NCBI RefSeq assembly: GCF_050947875.1
Contig: NC_134574.1
Location: forward strand, 102,333,469-102,397,468
Direction of reading: 5' to 3'
Source: Dermacentor variabilis
Lineage: Eukaryota; Arthropoda; Arachnida; Ixodida; Ixodidae
DNA: 64,000 nucleotides
The notes under the pieces are model-generated. The model saw only the letters and a list, made by a program, of their open reading frames with translations. It searched no databases and was not told where the DNA came from. Positions 23,791 to 37,464 of this stretch are shown here, in pieces (the first letter of the stretch is position 1; each line of letters starts with the position of its first letter). A program made the translations under genes and the position numbers.

Positions 23791-23792
23791 AT
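23750..23792. repeat. (TAAA)n microsatellite, copy 2
   Basis: Shorter counterpart (about 43 bases) of the tract at 1422-1484, in the same flanking sequence. Confidence 0.97.
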
Positions 23793-23974
23793 CATTATTT
23801 CGTATTAATTCATTTACAGAAAATGAACGCTGGGACAAGAACTAAAACCTGCTTTTTTGCAGCTTGGCAAGGTTCTTGCGCGCGTTCATGACAACGGGGA
23901 CATAATAAAGTAGAGTTTGTACTCTTTAGTGTGTACAATGTATAAACGTATAAGTGAGAATGCGTAAGGCGATA

Positions 23975-24175
23975 TGTGCAATCAGTGATACAAAGCAGTG
24001 TGCTTAGTCAGCACAAATGACATATTTGAATATAGGTATAATGTACAATCAGCCATACAAAGCAGTTTGTTTAGTCAGTACAAATGGCATATTTGAATAT
24101 ACGTATAATGTACAATCAGCGATACAAAGCAGTTTGTTTAGTCAGTACAAATGGCATATGTGAATACACAGTATA
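23975..24175 (+). repeat. 67-bp minisatellite, three units
   Basis: Three tandem 67-bp units start at 23975, 24042 and 24109. The last two are the most alike, so the extra unit probably arose by duplication of the right-hand unit after the block duplicated, or was lost from copy 1. Confidence 0.9.
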
Positions 24176-24656
24176 TAACACATACACATAATTATGTTCA
24201 ATTGCTAAAAATTTATCATATAACATTCTCTTGACGAAAAATTCTGAGAGAAAGCTTGGGATCAGCGTTGTTTTGTGCCCTTTTTCTAAAGTGTGTGCGG
24301 AAAATGGGGAGTAGGAGGGGCTGGAAAATGGCCCACTTTGCTCTTCTAACTGTGAGTGTGTTGAGGGGGGGGGGGGTATTCTACCTGTCCCCCCGGTAGA
24401 TTCACTTATGACGAGCATGGTGTCACGGGCGCACAGACCAATATAAACATATCTCATTCGATGACCCCGTCCATCCGCTGTCCCTATGCTGTCGTCATGA
24501 AGAGCGCCGGCAGGATAAAGCGAATGCTTCGCGCCGCCTCTTGTTTCGCCGCGAAAAAAACCATTTTACGGCCAGGTCAATGCGAGCATTCTTGAAAGTA
24601 TTGAAAACTTCAATTGCGCTATTGAGGCTCCCAGTATGACAGACCGACTAGCCCGT

Positions 24657-27600
24657 GTCAATGCCTTGAACGCGTCCTTGTTTCAGAGGCAGCATGCGCG
24701 TGCGTACATACTGAAATTTAAATGGATTCTATCCCCAAGAAGCGTTTACTTCCTCATTACCATGCAGCCGCGGATGGGCGAAGGCAGCTGCTGCTGCAAA
24801 AAACCCAGAGGAGTGCGCGGCGTGTGGGCTCCGTTGTGATTGGTTGGCGTATTCCCTAAGGAAAAAGTCAGGCCATGCTCACGAAACCTGCTGATGTTGG
24901 TAAGGAAAGAATTCGCTTTTAAAAAATCACGGGTGATGGCAGCAGCCGGGGGCTGCAACAGAAGTGAAAAGAAGCGCGGTAACTATGGTACAAACAAATG
25001 AGCGAGCAAGCAATTAGGCACCCGCCGGTTATAAGTACGAAAGGTCTTATTTTAAACCACACATTCAAGCTGTCCAAGAAAAGACAGGAACTTTCAGAAA
25101 TCTTAAATGAAAGACTCTTTTAATGCGTAAAATTCTTCCATATATGTTCTCCACTGGCATGGCAGCGACGCATACAGAAAATTTTATTGAAAAATGGCGC
25201 TGCCGCATCCAGTCTGAGAAAAGGGTTTGCTGAAGATAACACACACGCTAAGAAGAGGAGACCTGGCTCCAATGGCAGTGTCACGCAGGAGGATATGCTT
25301 CGGTAAACTATTGAAGCTCTTAAGCATATGAACGAGTTCTGCCCTAAGAAAGCATGCAGTGACTCGGCAATAAGATGGGAAGAAGGGCAGCCATGGTGTA
25401 GCCGCTCCTATCGGATAACTTTTAAATAAAACATAAAACATAAACATAAAAGTCTGCCTAATTAAAAGGCAGACTTTTATGCGCACCAATCAGTGTGCAT
25501 TTCTGCCGTCGGCGTCACCGTGAAGTTCCTTATCAAGTCCCAGTTCGATAAAAGCATGGCCGCGTGCTGCTCGTGCGAGTAAAAAACTGCGAGGTTGAGC
25601 CGCCAATCTCGGCTCAATGTCGTGCACGCAAGCGAGGAGAGTGAGAAAGTACGAGATGTCTACTGTCACGCGCGACGTTTACGGGGGAGGGAGGGAGGGA
25701 GGGTGCGTTTTACTCCGGGCTGCCCGGGCGGCCAAACTCGCCCACACAGGCCGCTTATATTCAAAGCCATCTGCGACTGGGACAGAGCGCACCGTGCACT
25801 GTGTTTTCGCGGCTTATTTCGCGTTGATGCGAGACGCAGCACGAAGAATAATTCGCTCGCTGCTGCTTCCGCGCTTCCTCACTTTAGCGTCTGACAGCGA
25901 GTTTCCGCAGTCATCGAGTGATATGTGCGCATATTTGTGTATGCGCGCGTGGTAATTTAGTTAGGCATACTATGTTTACAAGTTTACACGACCGATAACA
26001 CTACTGTCCTTACTTCGTTTAGCTCTCCACTAATTTGCTATCGCAATCAATGCTCAAGCCTTTGGGGCGAAACCCCTGCTTTTTTATTTTCATGTCGAAA
26101 TAGACATCGACGAACAGTCGCCAACCAGCCTCGTGCGGAGATAAAAACATGCCGATGGCGATGCCGATAGTGCCGAACATGCCGATGGTGTTCTCTTGTG
26201 TTCAGTGACCGCCTAATTCCTGTTAGAATTATATGAGAGGCATTTGGTTTGCGGAAGACGTCTATTTACCGAATTTTCAGAGACGTTTCGTAAATGAAAA
26301 ATATTTTCACCCAGAAGGTGCCAGAACTGCGAAAGGAGAGGGTGCGACGAAAATATTGCTGCATTGACGCGAAAACTTTTTACGAAAGCGATAAATTCTT
26401 GCAAGGTTTCGTAATCGGGGAGGAAACAGAATTGTACTAATGCATAACAAGTAGTGCAAAATGTGAAATGAGCCAAGGCAAAGCAAAAAATAAATGCACG
26501 AGTGAAGAAAGGAAAGAATCAAAGGATGTTGAATGTGTCGTTTTTTTTTTTTTTAGCTACCATAGAATTCTGCGCCACGAACCTCTACTTTGAAGGTCAA
26601 GCTGTTAAGGGTGCTTTCTACGTTGAGGTCTTGAGGTTCTACGTGAAGAACGCGTGCGTCGCTCTGCGACCAAACTTGTTGAAAGAGGAACGCGGGAAAC
26701 TATACACCGCAACAATGCCTTTGCGTTTTCTGCATTCATAGTGCGTCAGTGTTTGGCCCACAGTTCGATCATTGTGCTGGTAGTTGGGAAACCCTCCCCA
26801 ATTGCCGAATTTAACCCGCCTGTGCCTTCTTCTAAATCGAATAGCCTTCATTGGCTTATTCTGCCCTTCTCGTGCTAGGTATGTGGTACAATCATGGTCA
26901 GTCTTGGCGGAGGGAAGGCGAAGAAACGTGACAAAAGAAAGGGCGCGTTTTCTTGAGCCATCGAGTTGCCAAGAAGGTCGGCGGGAAGAGGAGGGTGTGG
27001 CAGTCGTGCGTAAATTATCGCGCAGCCCAATGGCGCGGATGGCAAGGAGGGCGCAATGCTCGATAGCTTGTTCGCTCGCTCGTTGGTCGACGCAATCGGA
27101 GTGAAAGGGCGCCTGTTCTTGGGCATGCAAATGGCAATGTGGATCCAGAGGGAAAAGGAGGTGACTCTGTCTCTCGCTCGTTCGTCGCACGTTTGGCTGG
27201 CCGCCCATGGTGGCCAACCTGGCGTGGACGATGCGGAGGACGAGAATTCATTGCGAATACTCACCCACAAGAAATACACCACATGCGCTGACGAGCGTTT
27301 CGTCGAACGCTGGCGGCGTTGACGCCAACACGTCACTTAAGAAGTGGAGCCGTTTGCTCTCCACGGCTGCAGCGAAAGAACTCCGTGAAGCCGAGGGCAG
27401 GCGTCAATCAAAAGGGCGCGTGCTCTCGGGAAACCGAGCCATGGGGACGGGCTGCAGTAAAAGGGGGGGGGGGGAGGGAGACTGGGTGGAGAAGAGGGTG
27501 TCGTTCGCTTACTCGTTCGTCCGTTCCTTCACGCGAGCCGCTTACATTGGCTATCATAGTTGATGGTGTCTGCATAATATTTTCTTCCTCAAATGCACAC

Positions 27601-28115
27601 TGTGTTATTCCGGGGCGGAATTCGGGGGTTGCGAGGAATATTCAATGGTAAACGACAGTTAGGAGAAGCGGACTTCCAAGCGTGCTTTCAGGATAAAAAG
27701 AGGTGAAACGAATGTATTTTGTCTAATGGGCTCTATCTTGAAGGTGTCCACGTTGATATATGGGAAAGTTTCCGAAATGATCTTGTTTCATCATGTATGC
27801 AGGAACCTTTGGGACAGACGTCGTATCCCTGATGTCTTTATTATTTCGGGAGACATTGAATGCATTGTGAAGCAAAACACGGCGGTGTACGGCGGATTAT
27901 GTTTTTAAAGAACACACTGCCTAGTGGGCTGAAAGCAAATTGAAATACATCGAGTTTCACTTGTAAACTGCACTACACCAACGTACACATTGCCCGTAAA
28001 TAGCACAATTTGGCATCGATACTGGGCTCTCTGGCAGGGGTTACCCACAGATGCTGCGTTCTGTGCGGCCTCCAACCGAATGCTAACAAGGCACCCATGC
28101 ACGTTCGGTTATTTC
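24657..28115 (+). repeat. Family R repeat (in duplication copy 2)
   Basis: Counterpart of 2280-5705 carried by the segmental duplication, nearly identical over most of its length. It has a short extra stretch near 26155-26180 where a GCCGAT-containing phrase is repeated. No gene is recognised inside. Confidence 0.7.
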
Positions 28116-28598
28116 AAATAACGATAATAATTTCGTGTACTTTAACGTGAGAAAACCGAGATATGATTATGATTAGACTCCGGATCAAGTTTGACAAGCG
28201 GCGAACATGCAGCGCGGCGTCGAACGTACAAACGAAAGCACAAACGTAAACATTGCAAACGCGGTTGGGGGCGCTGCAATAATATCGACGCTGCGATGCC
28301 TAGTGGGCCACAGGGAAAGCGCATATTGCTATACATGCAAAGAAGGGAAGCCGCCAACATGCACCACGACCACCACGGCGTCGAAGCGCAAATGGAATGG
28401 GCGCGAACGCGGTCACTGCAGCTACATTTCGTCTACAGCTTGGCTGTACATCCACTTTTCTTCTAATGCTTTTGCCACTCTTTTTTCGCTTTTCACCTCG
28501 TGGTTCCGCTGCGCCCTCCTACTCCGCTTTCCTCCCCGCGCTCTCTTCGTTATCGCCGTCTTTCATCCCCCGCTGCATTCCGCGTTCGCTTTTCCATC

Positions 28599-30036
28599 CT
28601 TCGCTGTGCTCGTTCACTCGGCTAGGCCGCCGCCGGCGCCCAACACAGGAACGGGCACCAAAGAGCGACGCTTTAAATTGTGAAGATCCCTACGCACTGT
28701 GAGAATCGATGTTATGCTATGCATTTTGCAGGTATTACTGGCTATCCAGCAACGGTCGTGATTCTTCAAAAAGTTGCCACAAGAACCAACGAATATGCGT
28801 CACGAAGCAATTGCGTCTGTGACTCGAGCGTGTGTTTGACAACATCCGGAAACACGACGATGATCGCGCTTAATGTGACGGCGATGGCATGATGACAATT
28901 TTGATTTCTTCCCACGAAGAAATGTTGTGCTGCATGTTCCATTACGACCTGTATGATACCGAAGGCGGTACAATCTCGCGCGCGGTCGTGGTAGCGTTAT
29001 CTACACTTCGTGAAAAAGACAGGGAGACGCACGCCAATCCCAATGCAGGGGGCTTCCTCACACAACGTCTCAAACCATTATATGCCACCAGGAAAGAATG
29101 GCAGAAACCGACGCGCTCTCTGTCGTGACGCACGCGAAGGACATCGGCAAATTTGTGGAAGAACGGAAACTGGCGCGCACGTGCTCTCGTTCGTATCACG
29201 TGGCCTGACGTTCTCGCCAGTCGTCCCAAAGAGCTAGTTGGGATTGGCGAGCGAGAAAACATGCGTGCGATCGTGTCTTCCTTGTGTGTATGGTCCCGCA
29301 AACGTGTACGGCAACGCAACGCCGAGCTCGGTTGGAGCCGCATCGCAGAGAACTTGTAGTCGTGGAAACAGGATGTGTTGACGTAAGAAAGAAGGGCAGC
29401 ACGAGAATATTTTGCCGCACTTGTCTATATACCGGTCGCGTTGCTTTTCACGGAGTAAAACAAACGTGTTTCTTTAGTTCATTCGCCCGTTTTGCACCTC
29501 GGTCGCTGGCGGTCAGTGGTCCGTGGTTGGCGGTCGGACATTCACCGCCAACTTACAGAGGTCACATACTCTCGTGCAACCGATTGGTGGGGTGTGTGCC
29601 GGATGCCAGAATAAAAAGTTTCAGGTTAATATAAAAGAACTTAGATACGAATGTAGCGATCACACTTTTGCGACCTTGATAGAACATTTTTGCGGTAAAA
29701 TAAATATATTGCCAAATTATTTTTATCCATCCAGGGCTTTTCCGGAGGTTCTGAAAATAGACAATGGGTGACAATGCGAAGGCACGAATTCCGAAGCAGC
29801 ATTCGAGGCTGACAATAATGCTTTTGCTTGGACGCTGCATGTGGCAAAGCCAGTGTCAAGCAGACACCATTTAATATTTCATTTGCTAATCTGTTTTGTT
29901 TACATCAAGTATGATGTATTACATGTGCTGTACCTTATATTGTAACTTTCTTTCATACCACAGTTGTAAGCGTGCCTACGGGTGAATAAATTTGCTTGTC
30001 ATCTGCGCATGCATACGTGTGTGCGGATAGCCGGGC
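28599..30036. other. Duplicated sequence without a recognised gene, copy 2
   Basis: Counterpart of 10753-12189. The same short frames recur with substitutions and no sign of a conserved protein. Confidence 0.5.
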
Positions 30037-30641
30037 TGTTGGGAATGGCCGTACGGGGTGACAACGATCCAGCTTTCAGCCCGCTGCACGTGTTCCAATC
30101 CAACCGACGGGGCGCACATCAGAGAACTGCGAATAACCGGCAGCCGCGTAGCGCGGGGCCAGCTCAGGAATGTGCTACCCGGCGTGCCACCCACGACGGA
30201 GCAGAGTTCTACGAAGCCCCTCTGACGTCGGCTCCGGACCTTTACACCTGTGTGTGTGTGCGGCACTGAAACCTGTGCGGCACTGAAACCTGTGCGGCAC
30301 TGAGACCTGTGCAACACGTCTATGTGAGCCCGCCTACTCCAAAAGGGCGGGTCATCTTCGGTGACGTCGAACGGGGACGTCGAAAGATGACTGGACGAAC
30401 GTTTCCGTTCGCTTGGAATCAAGGGGGGAGGGGGGACCAAGTGCTTATAAGCAGCGATTGCCGGATGCTAGAGCGTGCTCATCGTCGTGAGCTGTGTGCT
30501 CGTAAGCTGTTTGCTGTATGTTAGTCTTGCGGGCTCCATATGGGAGTCACGCTAGACTGTCGATGTATGTCTTGTCTAAAATGTTAATATGTAAATAAAT
30601 CCTGTTCACCGAGTTCCTCTCTACGATCTTCGACCCCTTCA
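30037..30641 (+). repeat. Older LTR with primer-binding site, copy 2
   Basis: Counterpart of 12190-12750 with a few indels and substitutions, including an added GGCACTGAAACCTGT-like repeat near 30270. TATA-like and AATAAA signals are kept. TGGTGGCAGCGG follows at 30644. Confidence 0.6.
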
Positions 30642-31059
30642 AATGGTGGCAGCGGCGAGATCGCCAGACGACTCCTATATCTGGTTGACAGCGGTAGGAT
30701 CGTCCGACAACTCTGACAGGGCCTGCCGACAGGTGCTGTCGTACAAGAGCTTTGGGGCGTCTGAAGGCTCAGATGGCGTGTGGAACGCTCGGGAACGACA
30801 ACCCTTCTTTATTCCAGCGGCACTCTTCCCCAATGGCGGGTACAGTAGGACAAAGCACCGCCACATATTTGCTGGTTAACGGTTCTGTTCTCTGCAGAAA
30901 AACGCAATGAAAGAATAAACGCTGCCTAGTGACTTAACCACAACACCAGGAAGTCCGTACGGCGCTGGCGGCCACCGAGGTGACCCGCGAGTGCTGGCGG
31001 GTGGAAGGCCTCCACGACACGGGTTTTTCCGTTCTGAAGCGCACACCAATAAACACCGT

Positions 31060-34000
31060 CACTATGGCTGCACAAATATAATATCGGGATATGAGTAATC
31101 TCCTCCACATTCTCGATGATGTTAAAGAACTGCAATATAAACATAATCCAAAGGTACTGTGTGTTCAAGAGACACATCGACATTCTAGTCCCAAGAAGGT
31201 TCTTCGGAGGATACGCCATCTTTCGAAAGGACCATGGCGAGGCTCAAGGCTCATACGGTGGTGTAGCGATCATGCCAGGCAAGTGTGTTGCTTGTCATCA
31301 TGTAGTCCTTCGGACAGCCCTTGAAAGCAGTGTCAGTGCGGGTAGTTATTTATAATCATTCGGTTACTGTCTGTTCCATATGCACACCATTTAATTATCA
31401 ACTCATGAAAACACACTTCTGTGACCTCATAGATCAACTGCCAGAGCACTACATACTCATGGGTGAATTTAACGCTCAGAACACTTTGTGCAGAGACCCC
31501 GTTGTGACGCAAGAGGCCGGCACATTGAACATTTTCTCCTTACCCTGTGTGCATGCCTGTTTTATAAAAAGTATATCAATCCTTACAACTTCCAACATAA
31601 CTTGTATTCGTCGATATAGATCAAGCAATCGGTTCTGCCTCTCTTTTGCCTGACCTCGATATGAATGTCCTCTACAATACCTTTGTAACTGACCACATTC
31701 CTATCACATCAAACTTAATAACACAGCACGAAACTCCTCCCCATATTCGCCGGTAGAAGTCGGTATCGGCTGACTGGGAGAATTTTAGAAAATCAACTTG
31801 GCTACGACGAGATTTTACAAACAATTTTAGTAGAGATGATGCTGTAGAATATTTTACCGCTTTAATTATTGATAAAGCTGAGCAGTTTATCCCACAAACG
31901 AATGGTGTTTGATTTAAAGTACATGTTCGCTGGTGGATCGAAGACTCCAGAGATACGCGAAAGAGGTACAAAAAGCTTGGAGCGCACTGCGTTGATCGCC
32001 AAATGCAGAAAATTTTATCGCATTTAAACACACTAAAACGCAGGCAAAGTGAACATCACGTCAGGCAAAGTGATAAAGCTGGGTGAGGTTTCTCTCGGGT
32101 ATAATTTCATGCACACAGAACGTGAAAGTGTGGAATGGCGTAAGAAATTTAAACGGGCAACAAAGCCATGGTTGCCCCCGGCGAACGACTAAGGGAATAC
32201 TTTACAAGACCAGGCATACTCTCTTGGGGAGCACTTCGGACGTGTGTCAAGTTTGATACATTATTCAAAATCCTTCCAGAAACACAAAGAAAGAGGAATG
32301 TAAGCCATTTGTACGTAAATAACCGGCAGAACGAACGACATCAGCGTTCTTTCGGTATTACCGAGTTGAGAGCTGCCTTGACCAGATGCAAGAGCTCTGG
32401 TACTGGACCTGACAGAGTAATGTATGACAGGATTAAAAACGTGCACACTTACACAACTGACACTATTCGAACTTTCCAACACTATGTGGGCTGCTCGATG
32501 CCTTCCAGTCCCATGGGAGGAAGCTATTGTTATTCCAGTTTTCAAGCGGGGTTAAGAACCTTATTCAGCGGAGAGTCCTCACCCATTAGCTCTCACAAGG
32601 TGCATTTGTAAGCGTTCTGAAAAAAAAATTAATCGTCGTTTTCATTATTTCCTTGATGCAACAAAATGCTACGTCATTATCAATGAGGTTTCAGAGAAGG
32701 GCGGTCTACAACTCACCATCTCGTGCACATCTAAGCGAACATTCGACACGCGTTCGTAGATAAATAACTCTTTTTATCCTAATTTATCGATATGGAATAA
32801 AGCGTACTGCACAACGCGGCGTTAAGGAATCCTGCTCAACGCTCAAGCATGCTCAACGTACGAGAAAGCTACTTGGCCGATCGTACTTTTCGCGTCAAAA
32901 TCGGCAATGTGTATGCGTCTCTTCACGCAAGAAACTGGTGTATCCTAGGAAGGCGTGCTGAGCTGTACGCTTTCATCGGGAATATGAACACGCTCCCAGC
33001 TTCCCTACCATCAGCCATTTTTTATTCCGTCTATGTCGGCGATGCACAAATAGGGTTCAAGTCCTGTAACCTCAGTGTGCGAGAGGCTGGTGCAGCATGA
33101 CTTGAACAAGTTGTATATGTAGGCAGGTCGTGATCGACCTGCAGAGAGAGAGAGAGAGAGCCTTTCTGCTTACGTTTGCGAATTCTCAGCGATAAAGTGG
33201 GGGTGCCACTCCTTGAACATCGTCTGATGCCTGCAGCGAAGCTGTTACCACCATGGCAGTGGCAGCACATTGGATGTGACACATCATTTGTTCAGGTCAG
33301 TAAGCACACTCCAGATGAACATATTAAGATGCATTTCCTTGAACTTCAGGCGAAATACTCGGGCCCCGAGTATTACACTGACGTATCGAGATCACATGCC
33401 GGCGTGTCTTATGCAGCACTAGGTACATCCTTCTCGCAGTCTGATGTTCCGAATCCGCAAATAAATATCTTTACTGCTGAGGCCTATGCACCATTGTCGG
33501 CTGTAGAGCACATCAAGCAAATAATTATACCAAAGGCAATTATATTTACAGACTCGCTATTCTTGTCAAAGCTTTAATGTCTATGCGAAGACATAGCAAT
33601 CCTGTATTCAATGGTCTATTCTCGTTTTTGTGCACGATGTATGCGTCTAACCAGCATGTCGTTTTGTGCTGAGTGTACGGCCATATAGGCATGGCGGGTA
33701 ATATAGTTGCAGACAAACTTGCTACGTCCGTAACAAAGGAAGCCTATGAATCTTCTGTAGATATTCTTGCTACAGATTTGCAGTCATTTTTATAGAAAAA
33801 GTTCAGACGCTTTTGCCAATTCATCTGGGACAAGGATACCGTGAATAGGCTCTATTAGGTCGCATTTAGGTAATTGGCCGTGCATAGAAAAAGCGCGACG
33901 AACAGATGTCCCATTTTGTTGATTGAGAATAGGGTACACATATAGGAGACTGACAGTGAACCTCCCATTTGTTGTGGATGTACTCCATGTCTTGCTGGAA

Positions 34001-34435
34001 TGGTGGGAGGCAGGAGCTGAGTGAAGAAAGCATTTTCCTGCAGCTTATCAACAGCATACTCCTCTCCATCCAGCAATGTTCCTTAGTGCGGAACCGTCTT
34101 TCAGTGCCAACGCTGCTTTAAATATTCTAAATGAAGTTGTGTTGCATGTAATTAGCCCACGAGATTCTTACCGCATCCTCTCACCAGAGGCTTCTGTTGC
34201 GATAGCAGAGATAGCCGAATTTGGTGGAGTATACGCGCCTCCAGGTACATGCACCTTGACGAGGCATCAGTGCTATTGACAGAGATTTTTTTCAGAATTT
34301 CAACAAATTCAAACAATATCTATCTTGCCAATAGCACACTTTACCAGGCATTGGCCGTATTTTAACGCGTATATAGTTTACCCACTTTACAACAGCACTT
34401 TTTTGGCCTCTAAACAGTCAAGCTACATCTAGGAG
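31060..34435 (+). pseudogene. LINE with endonuclease, RT and RNase H remnants (copy 2 and beyond)
   Basis: Degenerate but ordered. The endonuclease (31060-31660) reads VLCVQETH and GEFNAQN. A linker with stop codons follows (31777-32100). The start of RT (32340-32610) contains CKSSGTGPDRVMYD. The RT palm (32849-33100) has YVGD where YADD or YVDD is expected. RNase H (33176-33580) has TDVSRSHAGV, FTAEAYA and FTDS. A C-terminal region and 3' untranslated sequence run to about 34435. Frameshifts, stops and a deletion around a (GA)n tract (33143-33161) make it inactive. It belongs to the I-group of RNase H-bearing LINEs. Confidence 0.82.
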
Positions 34436-34439
34436 ATAG

Positions 34440-35541
34440 AATGGTGAATAGCAGGCGGTGACCTGACGCGCTGAATTGTACGCGAGCGTCACATACGGTA
34501 AGTGAAGATCCCAGTCATGGTGGTCGGTCGCAACGTATTTCGAAAGCATGTCGGTGATGGTCCGGCTGAGGCACTCCGTGAGGCCGTTGGTCTGTGGGTG
34601 GTAGGATGTGCTGAACTTGTGCTTTGTCGAGCAGGAGAGGTAGATGTCCTCAATGACTGCCGAGAAAAAGCTGCGGCCACGGTCAGTGAGTAATTGGCGC
34701 GGAGCACCGTGCGCTAAAATGATGTCGTAGAGAAGAATGTCAGCAACGTCAGTAGCCCAACTTGTCGGGAGGGCTCTGGTGATTGCGTACCGCGTAGCAT
34801 AATCAGCAGCGACGGCGACTACTTATTTGCGGAGCCCGAGATAGGAAATGGTCCAAGAAGATATAGACAAACACGGAAAAAGGGTTCGGGCGGGATGTCG
34901 ATCGGCTGGAGACAAGCAGCTGGAAGTATGGAGGGCTTCTTCCGGCGCTGAAAGGGCTCACAAGCGGCAACGTAGCGCCGCGCGGAGCGGGCGAGTCCCG
35001 GCCAAAAGAATGGACGGCGTACACGGTCGTATGTGCGCGAGACGCCCAAGTGTCCAGCCAAGGGAGCGTCGTAAAGTTGGTGGAGGACAGTCGAACGCAG
35101 GTGTGATGGAATGACGAGCGGAAGGTCAAGGCCATGTGGATCGATGTTGCGGTGATATAATGTCCCCTCCTTGAGGGAAAACATCCGGAGAGAGGCGTCG
35201 CCAGGCGTTGACTCCAGACGGTCGATGAGGGCTCGTAGTGGAGGATCGCGGCGTTGCTCGTTGCCGATTTGAAGCAACTGGGAGACAGAGAAAGCGCAAG
35301 CGATGGCGTCCGCATCTGCCGGTTCGTCGCTGGGGTAGTGGGACAAACAATCGGCATCCTGGTGCAAGCGTCCCGTCTTATATACCACGGAGAAGGTATA
35401 TCCTTGCAGGCGTAAAGTCCTGCGAGAGAGTCGTCCCGTGGGGTCCTTAAGCGAGGATAGCCAGCAGAGAGCGGGGTGATCAGTGATCACACGAAATGGG
35501 CGTCCGTACAAGTATGGACGAAACTTCGCAACAGCCCACAC
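34440..35541 (-). pseudogene. Ty3/gypsy RNase H, integrase zinc domain and partial core
   Basis: The frame at 34819-35541 starts inside RNase H (VITDHPALCWL), then has the integrase zinc region. There the expected first His is Tyr (LYDAPLAGHLG) and the last Cys is Phe (CEPFQRRKK), so zinc binding is lost. In another frame below 34820 the core reads LLTDRGRSFF and YHPQTNGLTE. It ends at the truncation near 34440. Confidence 0.85.
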
Positions 35542-36339
35542 AAGAGCGAGGCACTCGCACTGTGTGATTGAATAATTGCGCTCGGCTGGTGATACAAGTC
35601 GGCTGGCATAGGCTATAACGCGATCATGTCCACGCTGTCATTGTACTAACACTGCTCCTATGTCGTGACCACTGGCATCAGTTCGAACTTCCGTTGAGGC
35701 AGACGGGTCAAAGTGGGCCAAAATTGGAGGCGTGGTAAGGAGAGTAGTGAGCTGCGAAAATGAAGCGGTATGGTGAGGTCTCCAAGAAGAAGGGGCGCCT
35801 TTCTACAAGAGGTCGGTAAGGGGACGTGCGATGGTCGCAAAATCCTTCACAAAGCGTCGGAAATAAGAGCACAGTCCTACCAAACTACGAACGTCCTTGG
35901 CAGACTTTGGAACAGGAAAGTTCGTAACGGGGCGAATTTTGTCCGGATCAGGTCGCACGCCTCTGGCATCCACGAGGTGTCCAAGGACGCCGAGTGAAGT
36001 GACATTCTGACGAGTTCAACTGGAGACCGGCGCGGTGGAACACGTCATGAATAGCTGAAAGACGGTCTAGATGCATGCCGAATGTGGGCGAATAAACGAT
36101 GACGTGTCCAGATAGCACAAACAGGTGGACAACTTTAACCCCTGAAGCAGAGAGCCCATCATTCGTTCGAAGGTGGCGGGCGCGTTACAGACACCGAAAG
36201 GCATCGCCTTTAACTGCTAAAGACCGTCAGGGGTGACAAATGCAGTCTTCTTTCGGTCCATGTCGTCGACGGATATCTTCCAGTATATAGCCGGACCGTA
36301 ATTCGATAAAAGAAAAATAGGTGGCACCGTACAGGCAGT

Positions 36340-37464
36340 CTAGAGCGTCATCAATACGTGGCAAAGGGTACACGTCCTTTTTGTGATTTTATTCAGGCAG
36401 CGATAATCTACAGAAAAGCGCCACGTTCCATCCTTCTTTTTGACAAGTACGACGGCAGAAGCCCAGGGACTACAGGAAGGCTCCATAATGTCGTTTTCAA
36501 GCATTTTTTTACTTCCTGCTGGATAACAGCTCGTTCCGACGCAGAAACACGATATGGACGTCGGCGAATAGGGTTCGCATCGCCAGTATTTATGCGATGG
36601 GGGACGACGGACGTTTGATCGAAGGGTTCGATCGACTAAGTAAAAAATTTCGCAATCGCCTTCAACAACGCGGCAAAGGACTTCAGCTTGAGCAGGTGCA
36701 AGGTCAGAGGAAGCCATCTTTTCAATGTCGACGTCAGTATCGTGCGATGACGTCACGGTATGGGCTGAGCTGTAACGATCTGTGAATGGTTCAACCTCAT
36801 CATCCTGCAAAGCGCTAATTATAGCCAATGAGATCCCCTGAGGCAGAGCTTGCGCGGTTAGCGCGAGATTAACGAGGGGAAGGCAGGCGCGGTTGTCAGA
36901 AATTGTCAGCACAGTGTGTGGCACGGTAACACCATGTGTAAGTATAACGGCCGGAATCGGTGCAACCACGTAATTGCCGTCAGGTATAGCTGGGGAGGAC
37001 AATAAGTCGACGTGTGTCACAGATTGAGGCGGTACACGAATAAAATCCAAGCAGGTAAAATGGCTTGGAGGTGGGTCCACAGGGTCGGCAAGAAGATGCA
37101 AGTCAAGGCAAAGTGAGCCGGCCGAAGAGTCAATGAGGGCTGCGGAATGATTGGCAAGGAAATCCAGACCGAGAATGAGTTCGTGAGGGCAATGCTCGAT
37201 GACGGCGAAGAGGACGACGGTGTGTCTCTCAGCAATGCTCAGTCTGGCAGAGCACATGCCAACAATAGCGGCAGTGCCTGCGTCGGCGACTTGTACAACT
37301 CGGTTCGAGGCGGGCGTCAGAACTTTCTTGAGCCGACGGCGAAGAACAGCACTCATAATGGACACATGCGCCCCGGTGTCAATAAACGCGCACACAGGAA
37401 CATTGTCGACGAGAACGTCCAAAAGATTCTCCGTGGATAAGGTGAAGTGAGGATTTCGTTCCAA
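36340..37464 (-). pseudogene. Ty3/gypsy protease and start of reverse transcriptase
   Basis: A 374-codon frame. The aspartic protease active site is DTG at residues 29-31, followed by an LILGLDFL segment near 95-105. RT begins near the C-terminus with VVLVKKKDGTWRFSVDYRCL, then the frame leaves RT. Further RT continues in other frames down to 35560. The YLDD region (about 36098-36118) has lost a base, so the catalytic motif is broken. Confidence 0.85.

Larger units (their letters stand above)
22329..31776 (+). repeat. Segmental duplication, copy 2
   Basis: Second copy of the block at 1-14599, in direct orientation. It keeps the undisturbed insertion sites of both LTR insertions of copy 1: a single CCATC at 28594-28598, and GCAT at 31551-31554 where copy 1 has a duplicated GCGT. 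It has three units of the 67-bp minisatellite where copy 1 has two, and a shorter (TAAA)n tract. Homology to copy 1 stops at 31776, in the middle of a LINE. Beyond that point copy 2 continues with the next part of the LINE, while copy 1 jumps to RT-thumb and RNase H sequence. Confidence 0.93.
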